DNA of 64,000 bases from NCBI GenBank assembly GCA_910576325.1, contig CAJTIM010000014.1, forward strand, positions 1 through 64,000, in the 5' to 3' direction. Made by a program: the position numbers and the translations under genes. The stretch's first letter is position 1. Each line of letters starts with the position of its first letter. The DNA comes from Clostridia bacterium. Lineage in GTDB: Bacteria > Bacillota > Clostridia > Lachnospirales > Lachnospiraceae. Below, one piece after another: positions 26,556-34,656 of the stretch. Below the pieces are notes generated by a model that was not told the DNA's origin, did not search any database, and saw only the letters and a program-made list of their open reading frames with translations.

Positions 26556-26764
26556 GGGGATGCCGAAAACGGAGGCCGCAGGCTTTTCCATATCCGTGTT
26601 CGCACGGTTCTCGTACACGCCGTATGCTCTGTTCGAACATTGCACTTGATGTTTTTGGGAAGCTTTTTTGCTTGTGCAATGTCCGCCCAGCTCATACGGC
26701 GTGTGCGCGAACAGGCGGACACTTGATATCGGAAAAGCCTGCGGCCTCCGTTTTCGGCATCCCC
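26556..26764. repeat. Large palindromic element, copy 1
   Basis: A 209-bp imperfect palindrome. The outer 34 bp (26556-26589 and 26731-26764) are perfectly complementary. Inside are a one-base bulge, a shared ATATC, an asymmetric stretch, then a 12-13-bp stem (TACACGCCGTATG) and a 9-bp stem (ACATTGCAC) closing a T-rich loop. The element lies between coaBC and the lipoprotein gene, upstream of the coaBC start. It contains no gene. Copy 2 at 61634-61844 has the same order of parts, and both are preceded by GACGGACGGG. Confidence 0.92.
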
Positions 26765-26880
26765 TGTTTCTTGGCCGTGGTTTGTTGTTTGTTGTTTGGT
26801 TGTTTTTGTATTGTGTCTTTGGTGATTGTTGTTCTGGCAGTTCGTAAAGTTAACGCCATCAAATATATTTAAATGGGAAG

Positions 26881-27429
26881 TTATTCTGTTTTTATCTGAA
26901 TGGTATCATCCAGAAATACCAGTTCTCCTGATTCAATGTTTTCATGTTGCATGTATGCACGCTTTTCAACTATAAGAGTGTCTCCTTGCATATTGAACAT
27001 ATAGTCAAAATTGCCCCGATCTGAAAGTTCGTAGCTTGCACCGCCGGCATAATCGTAAATAATGATTCGATTATCTATTATTCCTGAACCATAGCTTATC
27101 GTTGAACATATTTCCGGACTGCCGTCGCCGGTCAAATCGCAGAAATAGACGCTCCATATTGGCATTCCAGTATAAAGTGTAACGGTTTCCTCATCCGTCA
27201 CAGCTTCCAAATGACCATAATGACAACGGAATGTAACTCCTGAAAATTCGTCTGAATTATACTCTCTGATGTCGTCCCAAACCATTTCATCACCATTAAG
27301 GCAATCAAACCATTTGATTACAGGGTTAGGGTTTGAAGATTCACTGCTATCGGATACGGAGGCTTTCTTACAGCCTGTCAATGACATTGAAAGTGCAAAA
27401 CAAATTATGATTGCAATTACCTTTTTCAC
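26881..27429 (-). CDS. Hypothetical lipoprotein with an FG-GAP-like segment
   Basis: A 182-residue exported lipoprotein. The signal peptide ends in the lipobox LTGC (Cys at about 19). A linker rich in Ser and Asn is followed by a soluble domain with FCDLTGDGSPEICST, which looks like a DxTxDGxPE calcium-binding or FG-GAP/VCBS-type loop. No enzyme motif is visible. Base composition is more AT-rich and lacks the G+T strand bias of both flanks, so it may be a later insertion between the palindromic element and panT. Confidence 0.7.
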   Translation of the reverse strand: MKKVIAIIICFALSMSLTGCKKASVSDSSESSNPNPVIKWFDCLNGDEMVWDDIREYNSDEFSGVTFRCHYGHLEAVTDEETVTLYTGMPIWSVYFCDLTGDGSPEICSTISYGSGIIDNRIIIYDYAGGASYELSDRGNFDYMFNMQGDTLIVEKRAYMQHENIESGELVFLDDTIQIKTE

Positions 27430-27668
27430 TGTTTGTCTCCTCTCAAATCCCGATTATATTTTTGATTATGAAATCTTTATCTGCCGTTTACAATGTATCT
27501 GTTAGTGATTCCCTGGTGGGTGCATTTTTCTTTTGCTCTTTTTGAACTGTTTTTAGTATAGCATAAAAAGTTTATTTTTTTGTATATTTTTTTTTGGATT
27601 TGTGGTATAAAGGTAGTTGTATTGTATCTCCCTTGGGAGAATAATAACATTTAGGAGGAAAATTGAAT

Positions 27669-28304
27669 ATGGAGAAATCAAGAAAAGACACTCGTTGGAT
27701 GGTCAGTGTTGCACTTATGGCTGCGATTGTGATTCTGTTGGCGAATACGCCGCTGGGGATGATTCAGCTTCCGATTATCAAGGCAACAACTGTGCATATT
27801 CCGGTTATTATTGGGGCGGTTCTTTTGGGTCCCTCGGCCGGGGCGATTCTGGGGGGCGTGTTTGGGATCTGCTCGATGATTAGTAATACGACGGCTCCTA
27901 CCCTGCTTTCTTTTGCTTTTTCGCCGTTTCTTGCGGAGGATTTGCTTGGTGTTGTGAAGACGCTCTGGATTGCCATTGGCTGCCGGATTTTGATTGGTGT
28001 TGTGGCCGGATGGGTCTGGATTGGGCTGCGTAAGCTTCGTCTGTCGCCCTGGGTTGCTCTTCCGATTACCGGGTTTGTCGGGTCTATGGTGAATACGGTT
28101 TTTGTGATGGGGAGTATCTATGTGCTTTTGGCTTCTCAGTATGCGGCGGCTAAGGAGGTTGCCTTGGACGCTGTGTGGGGGCTGATTATGGCTACCGTGA
28201 CGGCTTCGGGGATTCCGGAGGCTATTGCGGCGTCTGTTCTGGTGACGGCGCTTGGAAGGGCGCTTCTGGTGTTTTTCAGGAAGCAGATGGCGGTGGCTCG
28301 TTAA
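27669..28304 (+). CDS. panT: Pantothenate ECF transporter, substrate-binding S component
   Basis: A 211-residue protein with about six membrane helices. It shows the ECF S-component signature region near the N-terminus (KATTVHIPVIIGAVLLGPSAGAILG) and a mid-region SFAFSPFLAEDL. The close match to PanT and the position between coaBC and coaX support pantothenate as substrate. It would share ATPase and EcfT modules encoded elsewhere. AGGAGG lies 10 nt before the ATG at 27669; a TTG 6 nt earlier is less likely. Confidence 0.85.
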   Translation: MEKSRKDTRWMVSVALMAAIVILLANTPLGMIQLPIIKATTVHIPVIIGAVLLGPSAGAILGGVFGICSMISNTTAPTLLSFAFSPFLAEDLLGVVKTLWIAIGCRILIGVVAGWVWIGLRKLRLSPWVALPITGFVGSMVNTVFVMGSIYVLLASQYAAAKEVALDAVWGLIMATVTASGIPEAIAASVLVTALGRALLVFFRKQMAVAR

Positions 28305-28366
28305 GGGTCTGTGTTTGGGAGATGCTCTTTGTGTAAGCTGTGCCGGAGTTTTGTTGATGGATTTTT

Positions 28367-28402
28367 ACCCTCTGTGGGCGGTGGTTTTGCCCGCGGAGGG
28401 TA
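28367..28402 (+). terminator. Possible terminator after panT
   Basis: The inverted repeat TACCCTC-(T)-GTGGGC ... GCCCGCGGAGGGTA lies 63 bp after panT and is followed by TATTCGTTGTTTTG, a poor T tract. The rest of the 28305-28552 gap shows nothing else. Confidence 0.4.
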
Positions 28403-28552
28403 TTCGTTGTTTTGCCTTGCCGGATATGGGCCGATTTATGGAAGTATGGTTTCTGATGCTGCTGTAATACTTCTTTGAGGAATGTGATTGATTTATTGTG
28501 GGGGATTTTGTTATAGCCCATGATTTTATTTTAAATGAGGAATATTTTTAAA

Positions 28553-29323
28553 ATGATTTTGACGATTGATATTGGAAATACGAATATTGTGATCGGGTGT
28601 TTTGACGGAAAACGGCTGTGTTTTCTTGAGCGGTTTGAGACGAATCAGCGGTCGGCCAGCCTGGAGTATGCGGTGATTTTTCGGGAGACTTTTTCGTTGT
28701 ATGGGATTGATGCTTCTGCTGTTGAGGGGGGAATTATTTCTTCGGTGGTTCCCTCGGTGACGGATACGGTGAAGCTGGCGGCGGAGCGGTTTACGGGGTC
28801 GCGGTTTCTGGTGGTGGGGCCTGGAATTAAGACGGGTATTAAGCTGGCGGTTGATAATCCGGCGCAGCAGGGAAGTGATCTGGTGGTGGCTGCTGTGGCG
28901 GCGGTTCACGATTATCCGGCTCCGCAGATTTTGATTGATATGGGGACGGCTACTACGGTGTCAGTGATTGATAAGTCCGGGGCTTTTATCGGGAAAATGA
29001 TTCTGCCGGGGGTGATGGTTTCGCTTGACGCCCTTTCCAGCCGGGCGGCGCAGCTTCCCAAGGTTTCGCTTGATCCGCCGAAAAAGCTGATTGGGAGTAA
29101 TACGGTGGATTCTATGAAGAGCGGGATTCTCTACGGCAATGCCGGAGCCTTGGACGGACTGATTGACCGTATTCAGGAGGAGCTTGGGGAGCCTTGTACG
29201 CTGATTGCTACGGGCGGGCTTGCCGGAGTGATTGCTCCCCTTTGCAGGAATCGGATTTTAGTGGATGAGGATCTTTTGCTACGGGGGCTTTTGCTGCTTT
29301 ATGAAAAGAATCATTGGGCTTGA
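28553..29323 (+). CDS. coaX: Type III pantothenate kinase
   Basis: A 256-residue CoaX that phosphorylates pantothenate, the first committed step of coenzyme A synthesis. It shows the ASKHA phosphate-1 loop DIGNTNIVIGCFDG, phosphate-2 IDMGTATTVSVID and LIATGGLAGVIAPLC near the C-terminus. A frame opens at 28535, but the ATG at 28553 (MILTIDIGN) is the usual start with GAGG upstream. Codons end mainly in T or G. It probably follows panT in one transcript or has its own promoter in the 248-bp gap. Confidence 0.95.
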   Translation: MILTIDIGNTNIVIGCFDGKRLCFLERFETNQRSASLEYAVIFRETFSLYGIDASAVEGGIISSVVPSVTDTVKLAAERFTGSRFLVVGPGIKTGIKLAVDNPAQQGSDLVVAAVAAVHDYPAPQILIDMGTATTVSVIDKSGAFIGKMILPGVMVSLDALSSRAAQLPKVSLDPPKKLIGSNTVDSMKSGILYGNAGALDGLIDRIQEELGEPCTLIATGGLAGVIAPLCRNRILVDEDLLLRGLLLLYEKNHWA

Positions 29324-29360
29324 AAATGATATCTTTAAAAAGATAGCCCTTTTCAAGTCT
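29317..29360 (+). terminator. Likely terminator after coaX
   Basis: Plus strand GGGCT ... TATCTTT-AA-AAAGATAGCCC followed by TTTTC, overlapping the end of coaX. It separates coaX from the convergent NAD-kinase-like gene. Confidence 0.5.
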
Positions 29361-29425
29361 GATACTAAGATTTTGTACGTATTATTTCATATGATTGTGC
29401 GCGATATCATTTGTATAAAGAAAGT

Positions 29426-30343
29426 TTACACCACAAGATTTCCTTTCTTATCCGCGATGCCAATCTCGATCTCGCTTCCGGCGTTAAACTCTATGGCGTC
29501 GCTCTCCATTCCGTCTGAAAATACTACGCCGCTTACCGCCATTTTGGAAACAATGCGGAAGGTGTCTGCCTTTCCCAGCTTTCCATAGACAATCTCTGCC
29601 TGGGTGGATCTGCTCGGATACGGCTCTCTTACCACAAAGGTGAGGCGGTCTGCGGCCCAGTCCGGCGTCTCGCAGGAAATGGCGCTTCCTCCTTTGAAGG
29701 CCCCGGCTATCTGTTTTGCCTGGGTCATAATGGATTTGTGCCAGCCGGTGGCGCCAAGGCCGGTAGACACGATAATGCCGCTCGAGGACTGAGATTCCGT
29801 TTTTTTGTTCCACCGAAGGTCGTATTGAGCCGAGGTGTGTGTCCGGGGGCCTATGAACAGGTCGTTGACCGCAAGCATTTCCTGACCGTCCCGGGAAGAT
29901 GCCTTTGCCATAGTGACGGCCTTTTGGCGATAATTTTTTCCCAGGACAGCCGGAAGAATCCCTGCCAGATCGCCCGGCTCAAAGGGCAGGAGTACGCCCT
30001 CCCAGCGCCTGATATCGGGATTTACCCCGATTAAAGGGTGGTTGTTCAGGTATTTCATTACATTTGCCACCAGTCCGTCTTGGCCTACGGTGATGATAAT
30101 GTCCTCTTTGCCAAGAAGGAGATTGGGGAAAAATGTTCGGTCTACCTCCTGAACTCTCGCATATTTTTCGACCTGGGCGACGACTTTTTTTACGGCCTCC
30201 CGATAGGTTCGGTCCTCCTGAATATAGTCTGAAAAGTCTGCTCCCAGATGTTCGATGTAAAATTTCGCCTGCTCGAAGGTGTTGTATTTTTGTATCAGCT
30301 CTGTGAGCCTTGTTTTTCTGGTTACTACGATCACCTTGTTCAT
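29426..30343 (-). CDS. Divergent NAD kinase-like protein paired with an SPFH protein
   Basis: A protein of about 305 residues with the ATP-NAD kinase fold: an N-terminal Rossmann-like half with VGQDGLVANVMKYLNNHPLIGVNPD and a C-terminal beta half with AVNDLFIGPRTHTSAQY, STGLGATGWHKS and a late SDGMESDAIEF. The family GGDGT nucleotide motif reads GQDGL here, and the helix after it is kept. The second family motif (NE/ND) is retained as ND. Activity on NAD may be changed or lost. GGAG 6 nt upstream favours the ATG at 30343 over 30379. It follows the SPFH gene by 60 bp on the same transcript. Confidence 0.78.
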   Translation of the reverse strand: MNKVIVVTRKTRLTELIQKYNTFEQAKFYIEHLGADFSDYIQEDRTYREAVKKVVAQVEKYARVQEVDRTFFPNLLLGKEDIIITVGQDGLVANVMKYLNNHPLIGVNPDIRRWEGVLLPFEPGDLAGILPAVLGKNYRQKAVTMAKASSRDGQEMLAVNDLFIGPRTHTSAQYDLRWNKKTESQSSSGIIVSTGLGATGWHKSIMTQAKQIAGAFKGGSAISCETPDWAADRLTFVVREPYPSRSTQAEIVYGKLGKADTFRIVSKMAVSGVVFSDGMESDAIEFNAGSEIEIGIADKKGNLVV

Positions 30344-30403
30344 GCTGCGCTCCGGTATCTGCTTCATGTTTTTCACCATCCTTTTGCCTGTTGTTTTACT
30401 GAT

Positions 30404-31420
30404 TTAGTGTGCCAGCGCTTCCAGTAAGTCGGGGGAAACGTTTAGGACGCCGATTTTGTCCGCTTTGTCGCCTATCTCCGCAAATGCTTTTGCTATAAGG
30501 GCTTTGCTGTCCATTCCGCTGACTGCCAAAGCCTTGATGATTTCCGTGTCTACGCCTGCAAAGGTACGGAGCAGCACCTCCGAATCGTAGGCTTTGGCCT
30601 CGGATTTCTTTTTTTCGTTTTCGGTCTGAAGCTCCACAAGCTTTTGATTTTCTTCCTCCAGTGCAATGTCGTTTGCGATTCTTCCGGCGTCAAGCTCGGC
30701 CTGCTTTTCCTGCATCATGCGTTTTGTTTCCATGCTTTTTTCCTGCTTTTCTCTTTCCTTCTCGGCGATCTTGATCTCGGTGTTCAGCTCATTTTCCTTG
30801 ATAATGCGCTCCTGCTCGATGGCGGAATTGCGGCGCTTGTAGACGGCATCGTCCTGCTGCTTCAATATTTCCTCCCGCGTTGCGGCTTCCAGCGCTCTCC
30901 GGGTGTCTGGCTGCGGGGATATGCCGAGTATGGAGATGGCGATAACCTTAAGGCCCAGCTCCTGAATGGTTTCATCTTCCTTTAGGGCCGTCTTTAGAAT
31001 ATCCGCAAGCTCGTCGGCGGATTTTATCACCTGGCGGATATTTTTGGTGCTGATGTATTTGGTAGTGTAGACCTTTGCGAGATTCATTACGCGCTTTGCC
31101 ATCTTCTGACGGGCTTCCGTTAAGGTGTGCTCCTGATCCCTCTTCTGATTCCGGTAGGAGAAGTCTACCATCTTGGCTGCCTTTTTGTAATCCGCAATGG
31201 TGTAGGAGATGTCGCCCTGGACGTTGATCTTCTGAAAGTCTGCGGTCATAATGTCATCGTAGACAAAGCTGGTGTCAAAGGCTGTTGTCGGGAGAACCAT
31301 CATACTTGTTGTCATGGTGTTGTAGAAAAAGGAGAGGCCCAGACCTTCCTGGATGATTCTTCCCTTTTTGATTTTCATTACGTATTCGGTGGGTTCGAAT
31401 TTTTTGTACTTGATTGCCAT
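30404..31420 (-). CDS. SPFH-domain protein without a membrane helix
   Basis: A 338-residue band 7/SPFH protein. It lacks the N-terminal membrane helix of classical stomatins; the SPFH domain occupies residues about 10-190 and a charged coiled coil (EREKQEKSMETKRMMQEKQAEL) about 200-280. The C-terminal 55 residues (GVDTEIIKALAVSGMDSKALIAKAFAEIG) may be an oligomerisation or targeting part. GGAGG precedes the ATG at 31420; the longer frame to 31513 is leader. It forms a two-gene unit with the NAD-kinase-like gene under a strong promoter. Confidence 0.85.
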   Translation of the reverse strand: MAIKYKKFEPTEYVMKIKKGRIIQEGLGLSFFYNTMTTSMMVLPTTAFDTSFVYDDIMTADFQKINVQGDISYTIADYKKAAKMVDFSYRNQKRDQEHTLTEARQKMAKRVMNLAKVYTTKYISTKNIRQVIKSADELADILKTALKEDETIQELGLKVIAISILGISPQPDTRRALEAATREEILKQQDDAVYKRRNSAIEQERIIKENELNTEIKIAEKEREKQEKSMETKRMMQEKQAELDAGRIANDIALEEENQKLVELQTENEKKKSEAKAYDSEVLLRTFAGVDTEIIKALAVSGMDSKALIAKAFAEIGDKADKIGVLNVSPDLLEALAH

Positions 31421-31432
31421 AGTTATCCTCCT

Positions 31433-31474
31433 TTTAAATCGCTGCGCGATAGCACTAAAGGGTAAAGTCGCTTC
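31433..31474 (-). repeat. 42-bp leader repeat, copy 1 (5' UTR of the SPFH gene)
   Basis: This block shares 38 of 42 bases with 63843-63884. It starts TTTAAATCGCTGCGCGAT and ends CCGCTTC or TCGCTTC. In both cases it sits directly before the ribosome site of a minus-strand gene (SPFH here, asnB there). It contains the hairpin ATCGC-GCA-GCGAT. Confidence 0.8.
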
Positions 31475-31548
31475 CAACTTTACCGTCCAGCAAAATGTAT
31501 TTCTTATAAGCACTTGACATTTCTTAGCCGGACTTTTTACTTATTTGT

Positions 31549-31612
31549 TATTATCAATTAGATAATATCTTTTTGTTGTAATTATGATATTACTATTTTG
31601 ATAATATGTCAA
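31549..31612 (-). promoter_or_regulatory. Promoter and palindromic operator of the SPFH-NADK unit
   Basis: Minus strand TTGACA (31607-31612), 17-bp spacer, TATCAT (31584-31589). Just downstream is a perfect 7-bp inverted repeat TATTATC-AATTA-GATAATA (31549-31567), suited to a dimeric repressor. The leader before the SPFH start is about 155 nt. Confidence 0.65.
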
Positions 31613-31659
31613 GAGGTTTTTTATTATTTTTTTATTTCCATGAAAAAGGCATTGCAAAA

Positions 31660-31695
31660 ACCATTTGGCGTTTGCAATGCCTGTATTTTTATGTG
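31660..31695. terminator. Bidirectional hairpin between the SPFH leader and the kinase gene
   Basis: The perfect inverted repeat AGGCATTGCAAA ... TTTGCAATGCCT has T tracts on both sides (GTATTTTT on plus, TTTTTC on minus). Confidence 0.65.
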
Positions 31696-31779
31696 ATTCA
31701 TATAAAAGTTATATTGACGACACTTTAGCAGGAAAGTATTACTTCTTCTTTTCTTGCTGTAATTGCATATCCACATAAA

Positions 31780-31822
31780 AGAAGGACTGCCACAAAAATA
31801 TTTCGCAGCAGCCCTCATGGGT
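31780..31822 (-). terminator. Terminator of the first hybrid kinase gene
   Basis: Minus strand AGGGCTGC ... GGCAGTCCTTCTTTTATG lies just beyond the stop at 31827. Two hairpins in a row close this transcript. No gene is present in 31421-31826. Confidence 0.6.
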
Positions 31823-31826
31823 AATC

Positions 31827-34412
31827 CTATCTCAAATATTTTTTCAACTTCTGCGCAACAACCTCAATATCAATCGGCTTTGCCAAATGATCATTCATAC
31901 CGCACTCCAGGCACCTTTGAATGTCTTCCGAAAACGCATCGGCAGTCATGGCAATAATCGGAATATCCGCATCCCCGCGTTCCAGCCCCCGGATCGCCCC
32001 GGTAGCCTCATATCCGTCCATCAAAGGCATCCGCACATCCATAATAATCGCATCATAATATCCAACCGGAGATTCCTCGAACTTAGATAAACATATCTGC
32101 CCATTTTCAGCCCAATCCAATTCCAGTTCAAGATCCGAAAGCAGCTCTCTTGCAACCTCCCAGTTAAGTTCATTATCCTCCGCCAATAAAATGCGCTTCC
32201 CTTTAAGCTCCGAATCACTCTCTTCCCTGGCTTTTTCAACCTTTTCATCCGATGCCCCTGCAAACGGCATCAGGGCCTCCAACAAAGCCGACTTAAACAA
32301 AGGCTCCGAAACAAACCCGGAAATTCCCGCTTTTCTTGCCTCATCCTCCATCTCGCTCCAATCACAGGCCGAGATTAATAAAGCCGGACTGTCCTCCCCG
32401 TATTTCGAACGAATTTTCCGCGCCGCCTCAATCCCGCTTATGCCCGGCAATTTCCATCCCAGAAGAATTATCTGATAATCATCCTTTTGGCAACGGCGTT
32501 CCGCTATCATTTCCATTGCAAGTTCAGCGCTTAAGCACCATTGAGAATTGATGCCGATTGACTTTAAGGTGTCAGCCGCATTTCTGCATAACCGTTCATC
32601 CTCTTCCACTATCAGCATATTCCAGTTGGGAAGCCTTCTGTCCGGTTCCTGCTCCTTTGCCCTTTCCATATCAAAAACAACGTGGAACTCCGTACCCCTC
32701 CCCTGCTCGCTTTGGACGGAAATGCTTCCTTCCATCGCATCTACAATATACTTAGTAATTGTCATTCCCAGACCGGAGCCTTCTGTCTTCTGCACACGGG
32801 CGTTGTCCTCTCTGCTGAAGGATTCAAATATTACCTTTTGGTATTCCTCCGACATGCCAATTCCCGTATCCTTCACTATAAAATGGGTCCGAACCCAGGA
32901 AGGCTTCTCCGGCACAGCCTCCTGATACAGAGCTACCCGGACAGAACCATGTTCCGGTGTAAATTTAACGGCATTGCCCAGCAAATTAATCAGCACTTGA
33001 TTCAGGCGCACACTGTCGCAGCATACATCTTCCGTCAGAATTTCGTAGACCGCCGCGCTGAACTGCTGATTTTTCTCCTTGGTCTGAGGCTGCACAATAT
33101 TTACAATGCTATCCATCACCTCCCGCAGCGACACCGGCACAATGTTCAGTGTCATTTTGCCGCTTTCAATCTTGGACATATCCAGCACATCATTGATAAG
33201 CCCCAGCAGATGCCTGCTGGATAATGCGATTTTGCGCAGACATTCCCGGACCTGCTCCTGATTATGTGTGTTGGCCATAGCAATCGATGTCATACCGATA
33301 ATCGCATTCATGGGCGTCCGTATATCATGGCTCATGCTGGACAAAAATTCCTGCTTTGCCGCATTTGCCTGTTCCGCTTCCTTCCGCGCCTTTTCCGCCG
33401 CCTTGCGCGCCGCATCCATTTCCGTATTCATATGCTTCAACTCGGAAACTTGTTTTTTTAACACTCTTAAATATTGAAAGAATATGTACAGAAGCATAAT
33501 AACTACGGCAAATGAGGCGGCATAGACAAGGATAAGCCAATGGCTGCTCATACCTGAGATTGCATGATCCAGCTTGTCAAACGGCAGAACTGTCACCAGA
33601 TACCATTCACAATAGGGGAGACTGGTACAATACAGATGACGACGCGACTCACCGCTTTCCAAAATAACGGAGTAATCTTTGCTTTCATTCATCGCTGCTG
33701 TCATTTGATCAATATAATATTCCGCTTCCTCATTCTGACCGTCAAAGATCTGATAAAGCCTGTCAAAATAATTTTCGTTTGCACCGCCCTGGTCCCGAAT
33801 CACATAGCTTCCGTCTTTGCGTATCACATAGGAATAAATCATCGGACTGTCCGATTCCAGAAAAAGGACCTCACCCATATACTGCGAAGAAAGCCCTGCA
33901 ACAATCGCAAAGCTATTGCTGCCGTCGGACATCGGATATTCACAGGGAACGCCGAACAAAATCACATTATTCCCGCTGCTGTCCACTGCGGAGGTTGCTT
34001 TTCGCTCCCCCTTTTTTAAACTGTCCAAAAACTGATCGGGATTGTTCGGCCTCACCGGATCGCCGTAAATCATTTCAAATTCACCGTCAGAAGAACATAA
34101 GGCAGCACATAAAAAGTGCCTTGCCCTCGCGCCGTATTCAATTTCTTCCCTTGAACCGTATTCGGAACTATCTTCATTTACTGCAATGTGTGCAATGGAT
34201 TCCGCCATCGTCAGGCGCAGAGCAATGATTGTTTCAAAATGCAGAGACACCTGCTCATTCATTCCGGCCATATAAGTTGTGCCTATATTTTCAATCGTGT
34301 TTTCACTCATCCTGTTTACAGATATTCCCAAAAATGAAAATACGAAAATATTCAAGCAGATTATAATGGCTATACTGATTTTTAAAAAATGCGGCAAAGC
34401 TATGCTTTTCAT
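31827..34412 (-). CDS. Membrane hybrid sensor histidine kinase with two receiver domains
   Basis: An 861-residue sensor. A membrane helix (about 9-30), an extracytoplasmic dCache-like domain (about 35-290) and a second helix (about 292-315) lead to a coiled coil, HisKA with the phospho-His in SHDIRTPMNA, and a HATPase domain with NLLGNAVKF, DTGIGM and GSGLGM. Two receivers follow. In the first the phospho-acceptor position reads LLGWKLPG, where Asp is expected, so it looks like a pseudo-receiver. The second (IIMDVRMPLMDG) is intact. No separate response regulator gene is adjacent, so output is probably by contact or phosphorelay elsewhere. Confidence 0.92.
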   Translation of the reverse strand: MKSIALPHFLKISIAIIICLNIFVFSFLGISVNRMSENTIENIGTTYMAGMNEQVSLHFETIIALRLTMAESIAHIAVNEDSSEYGSREEIEYGARARHFLCAALCSSDGEFEMIYGDPVRPNNPDQFLDSLKKGERKATSAVDSSGNNVILFGVPCEYPMSDGSNSFAIVAGLSSQYMGEVLFLESDSPMIYSYVIRKDGSYVIRDQGGANENYFDRLYQIFDGQNEEAEYYIDQMTAAMNESKDYSVILESGESRRHLYCTSLPYCEWYLVTVLPFDKLDHAISGMSSHWLILVYAASFAVVIMLLYIFFQYLRVLKKQVSELKHMNTEMDAARKAAEKARKEAEQANAAKQEFLSSMSHDIRTPMNAIIGMTSIAMANTHNQEQVRECLRKIALSSRHLLGLINDVLDMSKIESGKMTLNIVPVSLREVMDSIVNIVQPQTKEKNQQFSAAVYEILTEDVCCDSVRLNQVLINLLGNAVKFTPEHGSVRVALYQEAVPEKPSWVRTHFIVKDTGIGMSEEYQKVIFESFSREDNARVQKTEGSGLGMTITKYIVDAMEGSISVQSEQGRGTEFHVVFDMERAKEQEPDRRLPNWNMLIVEEDERLCRNAADTLKSIGINSQWCLSAELAMEMIAERRCQKDDYQIILLGWKLPGISGIEAARKIRSKYGEDSPALLISACDWSEMEDEARKAGISGFVSEPLFKSALLEALMPFAGASDEKVEKAREESDSELKGKRILLAEDNELNWEVARELLSDLELELDWAENGQICLSKFEESPVGYYDAIIMDVRMPLMDGYEATGAIRGLERGDADIPIIAMTADAFSEDIQRCLECGMNDHLAKPIDIEVVAQKLKKYLR

Positions 34413-34459
34413 ACTTTTTCTGTCTCCATTCTTTAGGGGGTATTCCGGGTGCGAAACAA

Positions 34460-34508
34460 AAGGGGCGTGTCATGCCTGCAAAAATGCTGCCGGTATAATA
34501 CGCCCCTG
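34460..34508 (-). terminator. Terminator of the second hybrid kinase gene
   Basis: Minus strand AGGGGCGTAT ... ACACGCCCCT followed by TTTGTTTC, 150 bp past the stop at 34657. The gap 34413-34656 holds nothing else clear. Confidence 0.6.
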
Positions 34509-34656
34509 AAAATAAAATCAACTACAAAAGGGTACAAAAGCAAAACAGATTCTGTCTGACTGTCTGTCCTAAGTATATTGCGATTAAGCATAACGTGTCA
34601 ATCCCTATCCATATAAAAATAAAATACCAGCCTTCTTTTGTTTCTTCATTATCCTG

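Noticed and set aside
26556..26764. Palindromic element as a simple intrinsic terminator or as an insertion sequence
   Set aside because: It is far longer than terminators, has no T tract at the arm end and contains no transposase frame. A non-autonomous mobile element remains possible.
31624..31818. 64-codon minus-strand frame after the hybrid kinase
   Set aside because: It covers two terminator hairpins and has no ribosome site.
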